DNA of 64,000 bases from Qipengyuania pacifica (lineage in GTDB: Bacteria; Pseudomonadota; Alphaproteobacteria; Sphingomonadales; Sphingomonadaceae): assembly GCF_019857205.1 (NCBI RefSeq), contig NZ_JAHWXO010000004.1:226001-290000 (forward strand), written 5' to 3'. The position numbers were made by a program, and so were the translations under genes. The notes beneath the pieces are model-generated. The model worked only from the letters and a program-made list of their open reading frames with translations, was not told where the DNA came from and searched no databases. This document shows positions 1-8,600 of the stretch, piece after piece (position 1 is the first letter of the stretch; every line of letters starts with the position of its first letter).

Positions 1-723
1 GAATTCTTCGGCGGCGTTATGAATGTTTCGAACCTGATCGTCGTCGGCGCGGAAGACGACAGCATCGACACCGATACGGGCGTGAAGGCCAATCTGCAGA
101 ACGTGATCGCCATCCAGCGCCCTGGATTCGGTGATACGATCATCGAAGCGGACTCCTCCAATGGCCTCGAAGAAGACACACCGCGTCAGAATGTGAAGAT
201 CTCGAACGCGACCTTCATCGCCAACAGCGGTGTTGGTGATCAGGCCATCCGCATTCGCGGCTTTGCCGATTTCACCATCGTCAACTCGGTTCTGGTCGAT
301 CAGTCGGGCAACACGCCGTGCCTGCGGGTCGACAATCCCGAAACGCTCAACCGCGCTGCCAATGCCAGCATCGACGAAGCTGGCCCGGTCGTCTTCAATT
401 CGTTCGTCCTCGATTGCGCAACGGACTTCCGCGATGGATCGGGCGGTGTCACCCCCGCAGACGTTCAGACCCGCTTCAATGCTGGTTCGAACAACAATGC
501 GGGCTTCACCAACACGCTGTCGATGACCTTCATCAATGGCGCGAACGAAAACGGTGTTGCGGTATTCGATCCGACTTCGCTTGGTTCCTTCTTCACGCTT
601 CCGACCAATATCGGCGCCGTTTATCCCGGTAACAATACTTGGTTCCAGGGGTGGACCTGCAACTCGGCAACGGTGACCTTCGATACCGCGGTATCCGATT
701 GCACCAGCCTGCCGATCTACTGA
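1..723 (+). CDS. Secreted hypothetical protein, C-terminal part (5' end outside window)
   Basis: The frame is open from base 1, so this is the 3' end of a larger gene; the ATG at 19 is internal. The visible 240 residues are rich in Asn, Asp, Ser, Thr and Val with repeated short beta-strand-like units, as in right-handed beta-helix or surface proteins. Near the C-terminus there is a Cys-containing segment (NSATVTFDTAVSDCTSL). It ends 123 bp before a TBDR start, in the same orientation. I recall similar proteins next to TBDRs in sphingomonads, but no biochemical role is known to me. A paired surface substrate-binding role is inference from the neighbour only. Confidence 0.6.
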   Translation, partial: EFFGGVMNVSNLIVVGAEDDSIDTDTGVKANLQNVIAIQRPGFGDTIIEADSSNGLEEDTPRQNVKISNATFIANSGVGDQAIRIRGFADFTIVNSVLVDQSGNTPCLRVDNPETLNRAANASIDEAGPVVFNSFVLDCATDFRDGSGGVTPADVQTRFNAGSNNNAGFTNTLSMTFINGANENGVAVFDPTSLGSFFTLPTNIGAVYPGNNTWFQGWTCNSATVTFDTAVSDCTSLPIY

Positions 724-846
724 TCTGAACACATGGCGGCCGGGCAAACGCATTTGAGCGTCCCCGGCCGCCTTCGCTTTTCAAATGGGGCGATCGCTGC
801 GCTCCACTCCAGTTTCAAAGGCCTGAATATGAGGGGGTCTCGAACC

Positions 847-3600
847 ATGTCGACCGGCAAGCAGCTTACTGCGCTGCTCCTGTTCACCACCGCGCTCACC
901 CTGCCCGCAGCGGCATTCGCTCAGGATGCGGGTGTCGGCACCGGTGCCGAAGGCGTACCCGCAGATGAAGATGCCGCTACCGATGCCCTTCAGGCACAGC
1001 AGGCACAGGGCATCGACAACACGCCGCAGGAAGAAGAGTTCGAAGAACCCGATATTTCGGTGCCCGGTGGCTCTATCGTTGTTACCGGACGCCGCCGGCA
1101 AGACGTCACCCGCGCGTCCTCGCAGGTCGTGTCCGTGCTCGACAGTGCCAGCATCGCCCGCTCCGGCGAAGGCGACATTGCGGGCGCCCTTACCCGCGTG
1201 ACAGGTCTTTCCACCGTGGGGAACGGTCTCGTCTTCGTTCGCGGCCTTGGCGATCGTTATTCGCTCGCCCTGCTCAATGGTCTTCCCCTGCCCTCACCGC
1301 AGCCGCTGAGCCGTGTCGTCCCGCTCGACATCTTCCCGACCAGCGTCATCGCGTCCAGCCTCGTGCAGAAAACCTACTCGGCCAACTTCCCGGGCGAATT
1401 CGGGGGCGGCGTGATCAACCTCACGACCCGCGCGGTACCGGACGAAAGCTTCGTCAAGGTCAGCGCGGGCATCTCCGGCGACACCGAAACCACATTCGGG
1501 ACCGGATACAGCTATTACGGCTCGGATTACGACTGGTTCGGCTTCGACGACGGTCGCCGCGAACCTGGTCCCAACCTGCAGTCCTTCCTTAACAGCGGCC
1601 TCCAGATCACCGACCCGCAGGTCGATCAGCAGGCGATCCTGCTCGAACTGGGCGATCCCAATCAGATCCTCCTCCAGAGCACCGATGAACTGCCGGTCAA
1701 CTGGTCGGCAGGCATCACGGCAGGCACGAGCTTCGACGTTTTTGCCGACGGACGTTTCGGCATCATCGCCACCGCCTCGCTCAGCAACAAATGGCGCAAC
1801 CGCTTCATCACCCGCCAGGTCGCGGTGAACGGCGCGCTCGATCTCGATCAGGACGGCACGCAGTTCCAGACCGACCAGCGCATCCTCGCAAATGCGATGC
1901 TCGGCCTCGGTCTCGAGGTGGGCGAACACCGGTTCCGCCTGACCAATCTCTTTATCCGGGACTCGCTCAAGCGCGCATCGCTGGCACAGATCAACGATCT
2001 GACCGATGATGATGACGACCTGTTCCAGAATACCGGCTGGTACGAACGCCAGCTGTTCGACACACAGTTTGTCGGTGAACTCGAATTCGGCGATCTCTCG
2101 GTCGATCTGCGGGCCGGTTATGCGCAAACGCAGCGCGAAGCGCCCAATGAATGGGAATTCGTCTATACCCGCGACCTTACGCCCACGACCCAGCTCGACG
2201 AAATCTATCTGAACCTCCAGAACGGCGGTCAGCGCGGGCGCACCACGGTGGCCTTTTCCGATCTGACTGAAGATCTCTATTACGGCGGTCTCGATCTCAG
2301 CTATCAGTTCGCCGACTGGGTTACGCTGACGGTTGGCGGCGCCTATACCGACACGACTCGCCTCTCGCGCCGCCGGGAATTCGATATCCGCGCCACGGGC
2401 GCCTATCCGCTCGTTTTCGGCGCATTCCGACCCGACAACCTGCTTGGCGATGCCCTGATCAATCTCGGTTACGATACGGCGGCGCAGGCTGCTGGCGGCA
2501 TCGGCCCCTTCGGCTATCAGATCATCGACACGACCGCATCGGACCCGGCCTTTTCCGCCGGGCTGGAGATCAAGGCGGGGTATGTGCAGGCCAATCTGAC
2601 GCAATCCGATGCCCTGTCGCTCGACATTGGCATCCGCTACGAAGACGCCACGCAGGAAGTGGTACCGCTCGGGCTCGACGGGCGTCCGAACGGCTCGGCC
2701 AATGCCACCCTGCTGAACAACGATTACTTCCTCCCTGGCGCCACGCTGACATGGGAAGTGATGGATAGCGTCCAGCTGCGCCTCAACGCGTCCAAGACCA
2801 TTGCCCGCCCGCAGTTCCGCGAACTGATCCTGCAAACCTATTACGATCCGGAAACGAACCGGCAATTCACCGGTAACCCCGGCCTGATCGACAGCCGCCT
2901 GACCAATTACGAAGCCCGCCTCGAGCATTATTGGGGATCGAACAGCCGGGCCAGCGTGGCAGGCTTCTACAAGGATATCGAAAACCCGATCGAAATCTTC
3001 TCGAGCTTCAACGACAACGCGGTCGTCAGCCGCTTCGCCAACGCCCCGTCGGCCAAGCTCTACGGTGCCGAAGTCGAGTTGCAGTGGAACAAGGACCTCT
3101 ACGACCTCGGCGAATGGTGGGACAGCAAGCGCTTCGTCGCCATCGCCAACTACACCTACACCAAATCCGACATCAGTGTTCAGGATGGCGATCTCGTCAA
3201 CATCCCAGAACTTGGCGGGCTTCAGCCGGCGTCGAACTTCTTCGAAGACGGCACGGCGCTGACCGGCCAGTCGGATCACATCGCCAATGTGCAGCTCGGC
3301 CTCGAGGACCTCGACCGCGTCAGCCAGCTTACCGTCCTGTTCAATTACGGCAGCAAGCGCGTGATCAGCCGCAGCACCCTCTCGCGTCCGGACATCATCG
3401 AAGACCCGGGCCTGACGATCGACCTCGTCGCTCGGCAGGGTTTCCAGCTGGCAGGCGCCGAGCTGGAACTGAAACTCGAAGCGCGCAACCTGACGGGACG
3501 CGATCATTTCGAATACCAGACGGCCGGCGACGCCCGGATCGAGAACAACAGCTACCGCGTGGGCCGCAACTTCGCAGTCTCGCTATCGGCTGAATTCTAA
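847..3600 (+). CDS. TonB-dependent outer-membrane receptor
   Basis: A 917-residue TBDR. I place the start at ATG 847 because AGGGGG lies about 11 bases upstream; the in-frame ATG at 829 lies inside that region. Residues 1-25 form a signal peptide ending near AFAQ. A TonB-box-like segment (GGSIVVTGRR) follows, then a plug domain with VFVRGLGDRY and LLNGLPLPSPQ and a plug end near GEFGGGVINLTTR. The rest is beta-barrel and ends in an aromatic residue (SAEF), as outer-membrane proteins do. The substrate is unknown. The preceding secreted-protein gene suggests a two-gene surface uptake unit. A strong inverted repeat follows the stop. Confidence 0.9.
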   Translation: MSTGKQLTALLLFTTALTLPAAAFAQDAGVGTGAEGVPADEDAATDALQAQQAQGIDNTPQEEEFEEPDISVPGGSIVVTGRRRQDVTRASSQVVSVLDSASIARSGEGDIAGALTRVTGLSTVGNGLVFVRGLGDRYSLALLNGLPLPSPQPLSRVVPLDIFPTSVIASSLVQKTYSANFPGEFGGGVINLTTRAVPDESFVKVSAGISGDTETTFGTGYSYYGSDYDWFGFDDGRREPGPNLQSFLNSGLQITDPQVDQQAILLELGDPNQILLQSTDELPVNWSAGITAGTSFDVFADGRFGIIATASLSNKWRNRFITRQVAVNGALDLDQDGTQFQTDQRILANAMLGLGLEVGEHRFRLTNLFIRDSLKRASLAQINDLTDDDDDLFQNTGWYERQLFDTQFVGELEFGDLSVDLRAGYAQTQREAPNEWEFVYTRDLTPTTQLDEIYLNLQNGGQRGRTTVAFSDLTEDLYYGGLDLSYQFADWVTLTVGGAYTDTTRLSRRREFDIRATGAYPLVFGAFRPDNLLGDALINLGYDTAAQAAGGIGPFGYQIIDTTASDPAFSAGLEIKAGYVQANLTQSDALSLDIGIRYEDATQEVVPLGLDGRPNGSANATLLNNDYFLPGATLTWEVMDSVQLRLNASKTIARPQFRELILQTYYDPETNRQFTGNPGLIDSRLTNYEARLEHYWGSNSRASVAGFYKDIENPIEIFSSFNDNAVVSRFANAPSAKLYGAEVELQWNKDLYDLGEWWDSKRFVAIANYTYTKSDISVQDGDLVNIPELGGLQPASNFFEDGTALTGQSDHIANVQLGLEDLDRVSQLTVLFNYGSKRVISRSTLSRPDIIEDPGLTIDLVARQGFQLAGAELELKLEARNLTGRDHFEYQTAGDARIENNSYRVGRNFAVSLSAEF

Positions 3601-3621
3601 GCTTCTGCGAAGACTAGGCCG

Positions 3622-3643
3622 GGGGCCGCTTTCTGGCGGCCCC
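3622..3643. terminator. Hairpin between convergent genes
   Basis: GGGGCCGC, a 6-base loop (TTTCTG) and GCGGCCCC form an 8-bp GC-only stem. It lies between the convergent TBDR stop (3600) and the DMT transporter stop (3653). No clear U-run follows, so it may be a weak or bidirectional terminator. Confidence 0.55.
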
Positions 3644-3652
3644 TCGTCATCC

Positions 3653-4504
3653 TCAAGTCGAACGTCCTAGCCGGGTCATCAACACGCCGGCCAGCACGAT
3701 CATGGTGGAAACGACTTTCGCCAGGCTGAGCTTTTCTCTGAGTACGAACACGCCGATCAGTAGAGCAAAGACGATCGAAGTTTCGCGCAATGCGGTGACG
3801 AGTGCGATGGGCGCCTGCGTAAACGACCAGACGACCAGCGCGTATGCCGCATAGGATGCGCCCCCGCCGATCAGCGTCAGCCGCAACCCCTGACGCGGGA
3901 TCCACTTCAACGCCGAGGGCCGCACCACTGCAGTAATGGCACCGAACGCCAGCGCATTTCCGATGGTCAGCCAGCCGTAATAGCCCAGCGCCGTCCCCGC
4001 CTCGCGCGCACCCAGTCCGTCGATCAGGGAATAGGACGCGATGAAACAGCCGGTCGTCAGCGCCAGCACGGCGGCCTTGCGATCATGCAGCCCGTCCCTC
4101 TTTCCGACCAGCGCGATGGACATGATGCCGAGGCCGATCAGCGCGATGGCGCCCAGCTCGACCGGCTGCAGGCTGACACCCAGCAACGCCACCGAAACCA
4201 GCGCCACGATCAATGGCGCGCTCCCCCGCGCCAGCGGATAGACCTGCGTCAGATCGCCGGCATCGTAAGACGCCATCAGAAAGAACTCATAACCCAGATG
4301 CAGGCTGATCCCCGCCAGTATCAGCGTGTAGCTGGAAGGGTCCGGCGCCGGCACGAAGAAGAGCGTCGGTATCGCAAATACCGCCTGCCCGATGACGACG
4401 GCCGCGGTGCCGAGATATTTGTCCTTCCCACTCTTCACCATCGCGTTCCAAGCGGCGTGAAGCGCGGCGGCGAGGATGACGGTAAAGAAAATAGCGGCGC
4501 TCAT
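3653..4504 (-). CDS. DMT-superfamily (EamA-type) transporter
   Basis: A 283-residue, very hydrophobic protein with about ten predicted membrane segments in two halves of about 140 residues, the usual layout of the EamA drug/metabolite transporter family. The N-terminus carries LHAAWNAMVKSGKDK just after the first helix, and the first half contains VYPLARGSAPLIVAL, typical of the family. It would sit in the inner membrane and export a small metabolite; the substrate cannot be told. It is convergent with the upstream TBDR and divergent from the S9 peptidase across about 214 bp. Confidence 0.85.
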   Translation of the reverse strand: MSAAIFFTVILAAALHAAWNAMVKSGKDKYLGTAAVVIGQAVFAIPTLFFVPAPDPSSYTLILAGISLHLGYEFFLMASYDAGDLTQVYPLARGSAPLIVALVSVALLGVSLQPVELGAIALIGLGIMSIALVGKRDGLHDRKAAVLALTTGCFIASYSLIDGLGAREAGTALGYYGWLTIGNALAFGAITAVVRPSALKWIPRQGLRLTLIGGGASYAAYALVVWSFTQAPIALVTALRETSIVFALLIGVFVLREKLSLAKVVSTMIVLAGVLMTRLGRST

Positions 4505-4718
4505 GCCGGCGGCTATAAAAAGATTGACGCGAGCATGTACAGGTGATGCTGCCGAGAAAAACCGGTGCCAACTGTGGTCTGGTCTCTTCCAATTGGCGAT
4601 TGGCAGAAGGCACGACTTTCAAATCGTTGGATACGCCTCTGCGGAACCGTCCATGTCCCTCGCAGCCGTTTACGGATCGGCTCCTTGCGCTTAGCGTACC
4701 CCCAAGGGAGCTATTCCG

Positions 4719-7265
4719 TTGATTCGATGGTCAAATATCTTGCCAAGGGCGATCTCTTGGTCCTCGCTCTTTCTCGTCGCCTTGTGCACTGCAGGTACTG
4801 CCCACTCGCGTCCACTCACGATTGATGACGTGCTGGCGATACAGACCGTCGACGGTGCAGATATTTCGCCAACTTCCGGCGAAATCGCGATCGCGATGCC
4901 CCGCCCAGCAGCGCCGGACGAAGTGTATGGTCGCAACTCATACGAGATCGACCCGTCGCGCAACGACATATGGCTTGTGCAACGCGACGGTACGGCTCTT
5001 CGGCGCCTCACGAATGGCCAGCCGGACGCTGCGGCGTATTGGTGCCCCCACTGGAATGCCGATGGAAACTACCTCGCCATGTTGTCCACGGCACCTCAGG
5101 GCAACGAACCCCGGGGTGGTGACAATGCGCGGCTTTACGTTTGGGATCGCGGGTCGAAAACTCCGCGCCGCCTAAGTGAAAGAGCTATCATGACGCAGAC
5201 GCGTTACGGGGGCCCGCTGAATGAAGTCGATCTGCGTGCCGCTCGAAAAAGCTCTCCTGAACAATGCCGCGCCAATGATGAAAATGCACCTTTCGTCTGG
5301 CTCGACGAAACCCGGCTGCTCGCGATCCTTATGCCCGAGGGCGAAAATTCAGCTTTCGTAGACCGTTACGCCAGGTATCACCGCGAAGCGGCGCGCGCAG
5401 GCGCCGAAATCCGCGCCGGCGAAGTTGCGACCGTTTCGCGGTCTGACAGCCCAGGCGAGAACCCCACGGAATATCGCGCCGAGCTGGTCTTATTCGATGT
5501 GGCAGACGGGTCGCAGACGACGCTCGGGTGGGTGCCGGCGTTCCCAATGTTCGGCGCGTTGACCATTGCGCTTTCACCCGATGGGGCACGGGCCGCTGTA
5601 CTTGCTCCGCGCCGCGCCATCCCGCAGCATTTGCTGGCTTCGCCCAGATTGAACTTCGCTACTTGGGAGATCGAAAATACGTTGCTCGTCGCAAACCTGC
5701 AGGGCGATGTTAAACTTACCGAGATTTCACTGCCGGCCGAAGCGAGCTTTCCAGTCGATCTTGGCTCCTGGTCTCCGGATTCGCGCTATCTCACGCTCAG
5801 AGCAAGAGGCGATACCTCGCGCAATGCTGCAGAACTATGGGCTCTGGATGCGGAAGCCGGCACGTTGGAAGCCATGGCGCCGGGCGAAGATGCGGGCCCG
5901 CTTTATCCGCAACGCGGACCGGGCGATTATGCTTTCTGGTCAGGGGACGGCAAGCTCCTGGTCAAGGCAGCGAAGGCCGGCGGCGAGGGGCGCTGGCGAA
6001 GCATAGATGTAGCCGAGGGAAAAGAACTCGCGTTTTCGTCCGGCCTCGCTGGCCTGAGTTCACCGAGGCAGCTCGCCGATGGATCGCTCGTCGCAAAAGC
6101 TGGCGACAGCCACGTTCGCTACGCGTCCGACCAAGGTCAGTTCGTCCGCTGGCCTCCCATCGACGTTGCCGGGTGCACGGGGCCGGCAGAACTTGTCATG
6201 CGTTATGAAGGCGATGTCGCGAGATACACCCTGTGGACGATCGCCGGGCCTCTCGACGCCGCCGTTTCGCTCGATCCCGCCACCCGGATCCTCGATCATG
6301 ATTGCACGGGTCTGGTGGTCGCCCAACACAGCCAGGTGGGCAGCGTCGTTCGCTTCGTCCCATGGGCTGGGACACCGGCCAACCTGATGGAGCGCAACAC
6401 GCATCTCGCCGCAGTGGAACGGGGAGAGCGGCGGATGATCGACTATACGCACGCAAACGGCAGCGCACAGAAGATGGCCGTGCTGTTTCCGCCGGATTAC
6501 GATCCGGCAAGAAGCTACCCCACTCTCTTCTGGGTCTATGGGCGTCACTCGCCGAGCGGGGTGGATGACTATTTCCTCGATCCGCAAATGCCGGGCTTCT
6601 ACAATCTCGATCTCTATGCGGGGCAAGGCTTTGTGGTCGTCATTCCGTCCATCCCGATCCCGCGGGGCGACGCTCCGAACGAATCCTTCGCCGCAATACC
6701 GGGAGGCGTCCTTCCCGCGCTCGACAAGCTGATCGAGCTGGGCATCACCGACGCGGCACGCGCCGGGGTTTTCGGGCACAGCTACGGTGGCTTCACCGTC
6801 AATGCGCTCGTCGCCCAGACCGATCGCTTCGCTGCTGAGGCCTCCCTGTCGGGGGCGAGCGATCTGGCGACCGCCGCGGCCTCGTTCGATCCCACTGCCC
6901 GCGGATGGCGGGGGGCCGAACAGGACATGGCCTTCAACCAGGGTATTTACGAAAGCGGTCTCAATTTCAAAGTGGACCCCGGCACGGACCCGGCACTTTA
7001 CCACCGCAATTCCCCGCTGACCCATGTCGATCAAATCGTCACACCGCTTCTGATCATTCATGGCGAGCTCGATGTTCGAGCGCCTCTCACCCAGGCGGAG
7101 ACGCTCTATTCACTCCTGCACCGCCGGGGCAGACCGGCGAGACTTCTGCGCTATTGGGGAGAGAACCATTCGCTTGCCAATTCGCCGGCCAATGTCCGCG
7201 ATATCAGTCACGAATTGTTGGCCTGGTTCGACCGGCACTTACGTGGCCGAACGGACGAGGACTAA
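4719..7265 (+). CDS. S9-family prolyl oligopeptidase-like serine peptidase
   Basis: An 848-residue protein with an N-terminal signal peptide (residues 1-30, ending AGTAHS), so probably periplasmic. The middle looks like a beta-propeller, and the C-terminal 250 residues form the alpha/beta-hydrolase peptidase domain. The triad is visible: Ser688 in GHSYGGF, Asp785 in GELDVRAP and His817 in GENHS. I use TTG 4719 as the start because AAGGGAG lies 8 bases upstream. It resembles the S9C/S9D acylaminoacyl-peptidase or glutamyl-endopeptidase group; exact specificity is not readable. It appears to be monocistronic. Confidence 0.88.
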   Translation: MIRWSNILPRAISWSSLFLVALCTAGTAHSRPLTIDDVLAIQTVDGADISPTSGEIAIAMPRPAAPDEVYGRNSYEIDPSRNDIWLVQRDGTALRRLTNGQPDAAAYWCPHWNADGNYLAMLSTAPQGNEPRGGDNARLYVWDRGSKTPRRLSERAIMTQTRYGGPLNEVDLRAARKSSPEQCRANDENAPFVWLDETRLLAILMPEGENSAFVDRYARYHREAARAGAEIRAGEVATVSRSDSPGENPTEYRAELVLFDVADGSQTTLGWVPAFPMFGALTIALSPDGARAAVLAPRRAIPQHLLASPRLNFATWEIENTLLVANLQGDVKLTEISLPAEASFPVDLGSWSPDSRYLTLRARGDTSRNAAELWALDAEAGTLEAMAPGEDAGPLYPQRGPGDYAFWSGDGKLLVKAAKAGGEGRWRSIDVAEGKELAFSSGLAGLSSPRQLADGSLVAKAGDSHVRYASDQGQFVRWPPIDVAGCTGPAELVMRYEGDVARYTLWTIAGPLDAAVSLDPATRILDHDCTGLVVAQHSQVGSVVRFVPWAGTPANLMERNTHLAAVERGERRMIDYTHANGSAQKMAVLFPPDYDPARSYPTLFWVYGRHSPSGVDDYFLDPQMPGFYNLDLYAGQGFVVVIPSIPIPRGDAPNESFAAIPGGVLPALDKLIELGITDAARAGVFGHSYGGFTVNALVAQTDRFAAEASLSGASDLATAAASFDPTARGWRGAEQDMAFNQGIYESGLNFKVDPGTDPALYHRNSPLTHVDQIVTPLLIIHGELDVRAPLTQAETLYSLLHRRGRPARLLRYWGENHSLANSPANVRDISHELLAWFDRHLRGRTDED

Positions 7266-7445
7266 TCCGCACCACCCCATTCCGCGCCTGAATTGAAAAC
7301 CGCCTCTTCGGGACACTGCGTAACAGCGAACCGCTGCATTATTCCTTCCGTCGCACCGGCCGCCCCTTCTATCGCTAAAAGCCGGCAGCCGCGAGCTGGA
7401 ATGCCGGAATTTCCGTTTGGACTGTGACGCTTTGAAAGGGTCTTC

Positions 7446-8576
7446 ATGCGCATAGCCCAAATCGCTCCGCTTGCGGAAAGTTGCCCTCCAAAATTATACG
7501 GTGGAACCGAAAGGATCGTGCACTTCCTGACCGAAGAACTGGTCAGCATGGGGCATGACGTCACCCTTTTCGCCTCGGGCGATTCCCGGACCAGCGCCGA
7601 GCTGGTGCCGTGCGTTCCTCAGGCGCTCAGGCTGGTCGACGGCGCGCAGAACCTCGTGCCGCATCATCTAAGCATGGTGGAGCGCGTGCGGCGGCGGCTC
7701 AGCGATTTCGACATCGTGCATTTTCACATCGACCTGTTTCACTATCCCGCCATCCTCACCTGGGAGACGCCGACGGTCACGACGTTGCATGGGCGGCTGG
7801 ATATTCCCGACCTGCAGACCTGCTATCGTACATTCTCGCAGGTTCCTCTCGTTTCCATCTCGCAGAACCAGCGTATGCCGATGCCCCCGGTAAACTGGAT
7901 CGACACCGTCTATCACGGTCTCCCGGACCAGATGCTGCCCTACGACAAGGACGGCGGCGATTATCTGGTATTCCTCGGTCGTATTTCGCCGGAAAAGCGA
8001 CCCGACCGGGCGATCGAGATAGCGGTGCGAAGCGGTCGGCCGCTCAAGATGGCGGCCAAGATCGACGCGGTGGACCAGGCCTATTGGGATGCGGAAATCC
8101 GCCCTCTGGTCGAAGCGCACGACAACATCGAATATATCGGCGAAGTGAACGAAGCGCAGAAGGCGGAATTGCTGGGCGGCGCAGGCGCGCTGCTGTTCCC
8201 GATCGACTGGCCCGAACCCTTCGGTCTGGTGATGATCGAAGCCATGTCCTGCGGCACGCCCGTAATCGCCTGGAGAAACGGCTCGGTGCCCGAAGTGATG
8301 CAGGACAAGGTGAGCGGCCGGATCGTCGACACGATGGATGATGCCGTTGCAGCCGTGGACGAGGTGTTCGGTTTCGACCGGGCGAAGGTTCGGGACTATT
8401 TCGAACGACGCTTCACGGTCCGCCGCATGGCCGACGATTACGTGCAGATGTTCGAACAGCAGATCGCCAGGCACCAGAATTTGCGCGCCATCGATACCGT
8501 CGATGTCTTTCCGGATGCGCTGCGCCAGGGTTCCTTCCGCGCAGGGCGGCCGCCTGCGCTGGATACGGCTGCCTGA
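7446..8576 (+). CDS. Glycosyltransferase family 4 (GT-B fold)
   Basis: A 376-residue retaining glycosyltransferase. The N-terminal half has the donor/acceptor loop LYGGTERIV (residues 18-25) typical of GT4. The C-terminal half has GRISPEKRP (178-186) and the E-x7-E region EPFGLVMIEAM (Glu257 and Glu265), then GTPVIAWRNGSVPEV. AAGGG precedes ATG 7446. It is followed after 24 bp by a glycogen-debranching-type glucosidase in the same direction, so the pair probably acts on one glucan or glucoside. No signal peptide, so cytoplasmic. Donor and acceptor are unknown. Confidence 0.9.
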   Translation: MRIAQIAPLAESCPPKLYGGTERIVHFLTEELVSMGHDVTLFASGDSRTSAELVPCVPQALRLVDGAQNLVPHHLSMVERVRRRLSDFDIVHFHIDLFHYPAILTWETPTVTTLHGRLDIPDLQTCYRTFSQVPLVSISQNQRMPMPPVNWIDTVYHGLPDQMLPYDKDGGDYLVFLGRISPEKRPDRAIEIAVRSGRPLKMAAKIDAVDQAYWDAEIRPLVEAHDNIEYIGEVNEAQKAELLGGAGALLFPIDWPEPFGLVMIEAMSCGTPVIAWRNGSVPEVMQDKVSGRIVDTMDDAVAAVDEVFGFDRAKVRDYFERRFTVRRMADDYVQMFEQQIARHQNLRAIDTVDVFPDALRQGSFRAGRPPALDTAA

Positions 8577-8600
8577 ATTGAAAAGGAGGGCAGGCAAATC

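Noticed and set aside
1294..3507. 737-residue open frame on the minus strand opposite the first TBDR
   Set aside because: It is a shadow of a GC-rich gene: no ribosome site, no recognisable domain, and the plus strand encodes a clear receptor.
4643..4672. GGAAC followed by CGTT upstream of the S9 peptidase, like an EcfG general-stress promoter
   Set aside because: The spacer is about 19 bases, longer than the 16-17 expected, so I do not call it.
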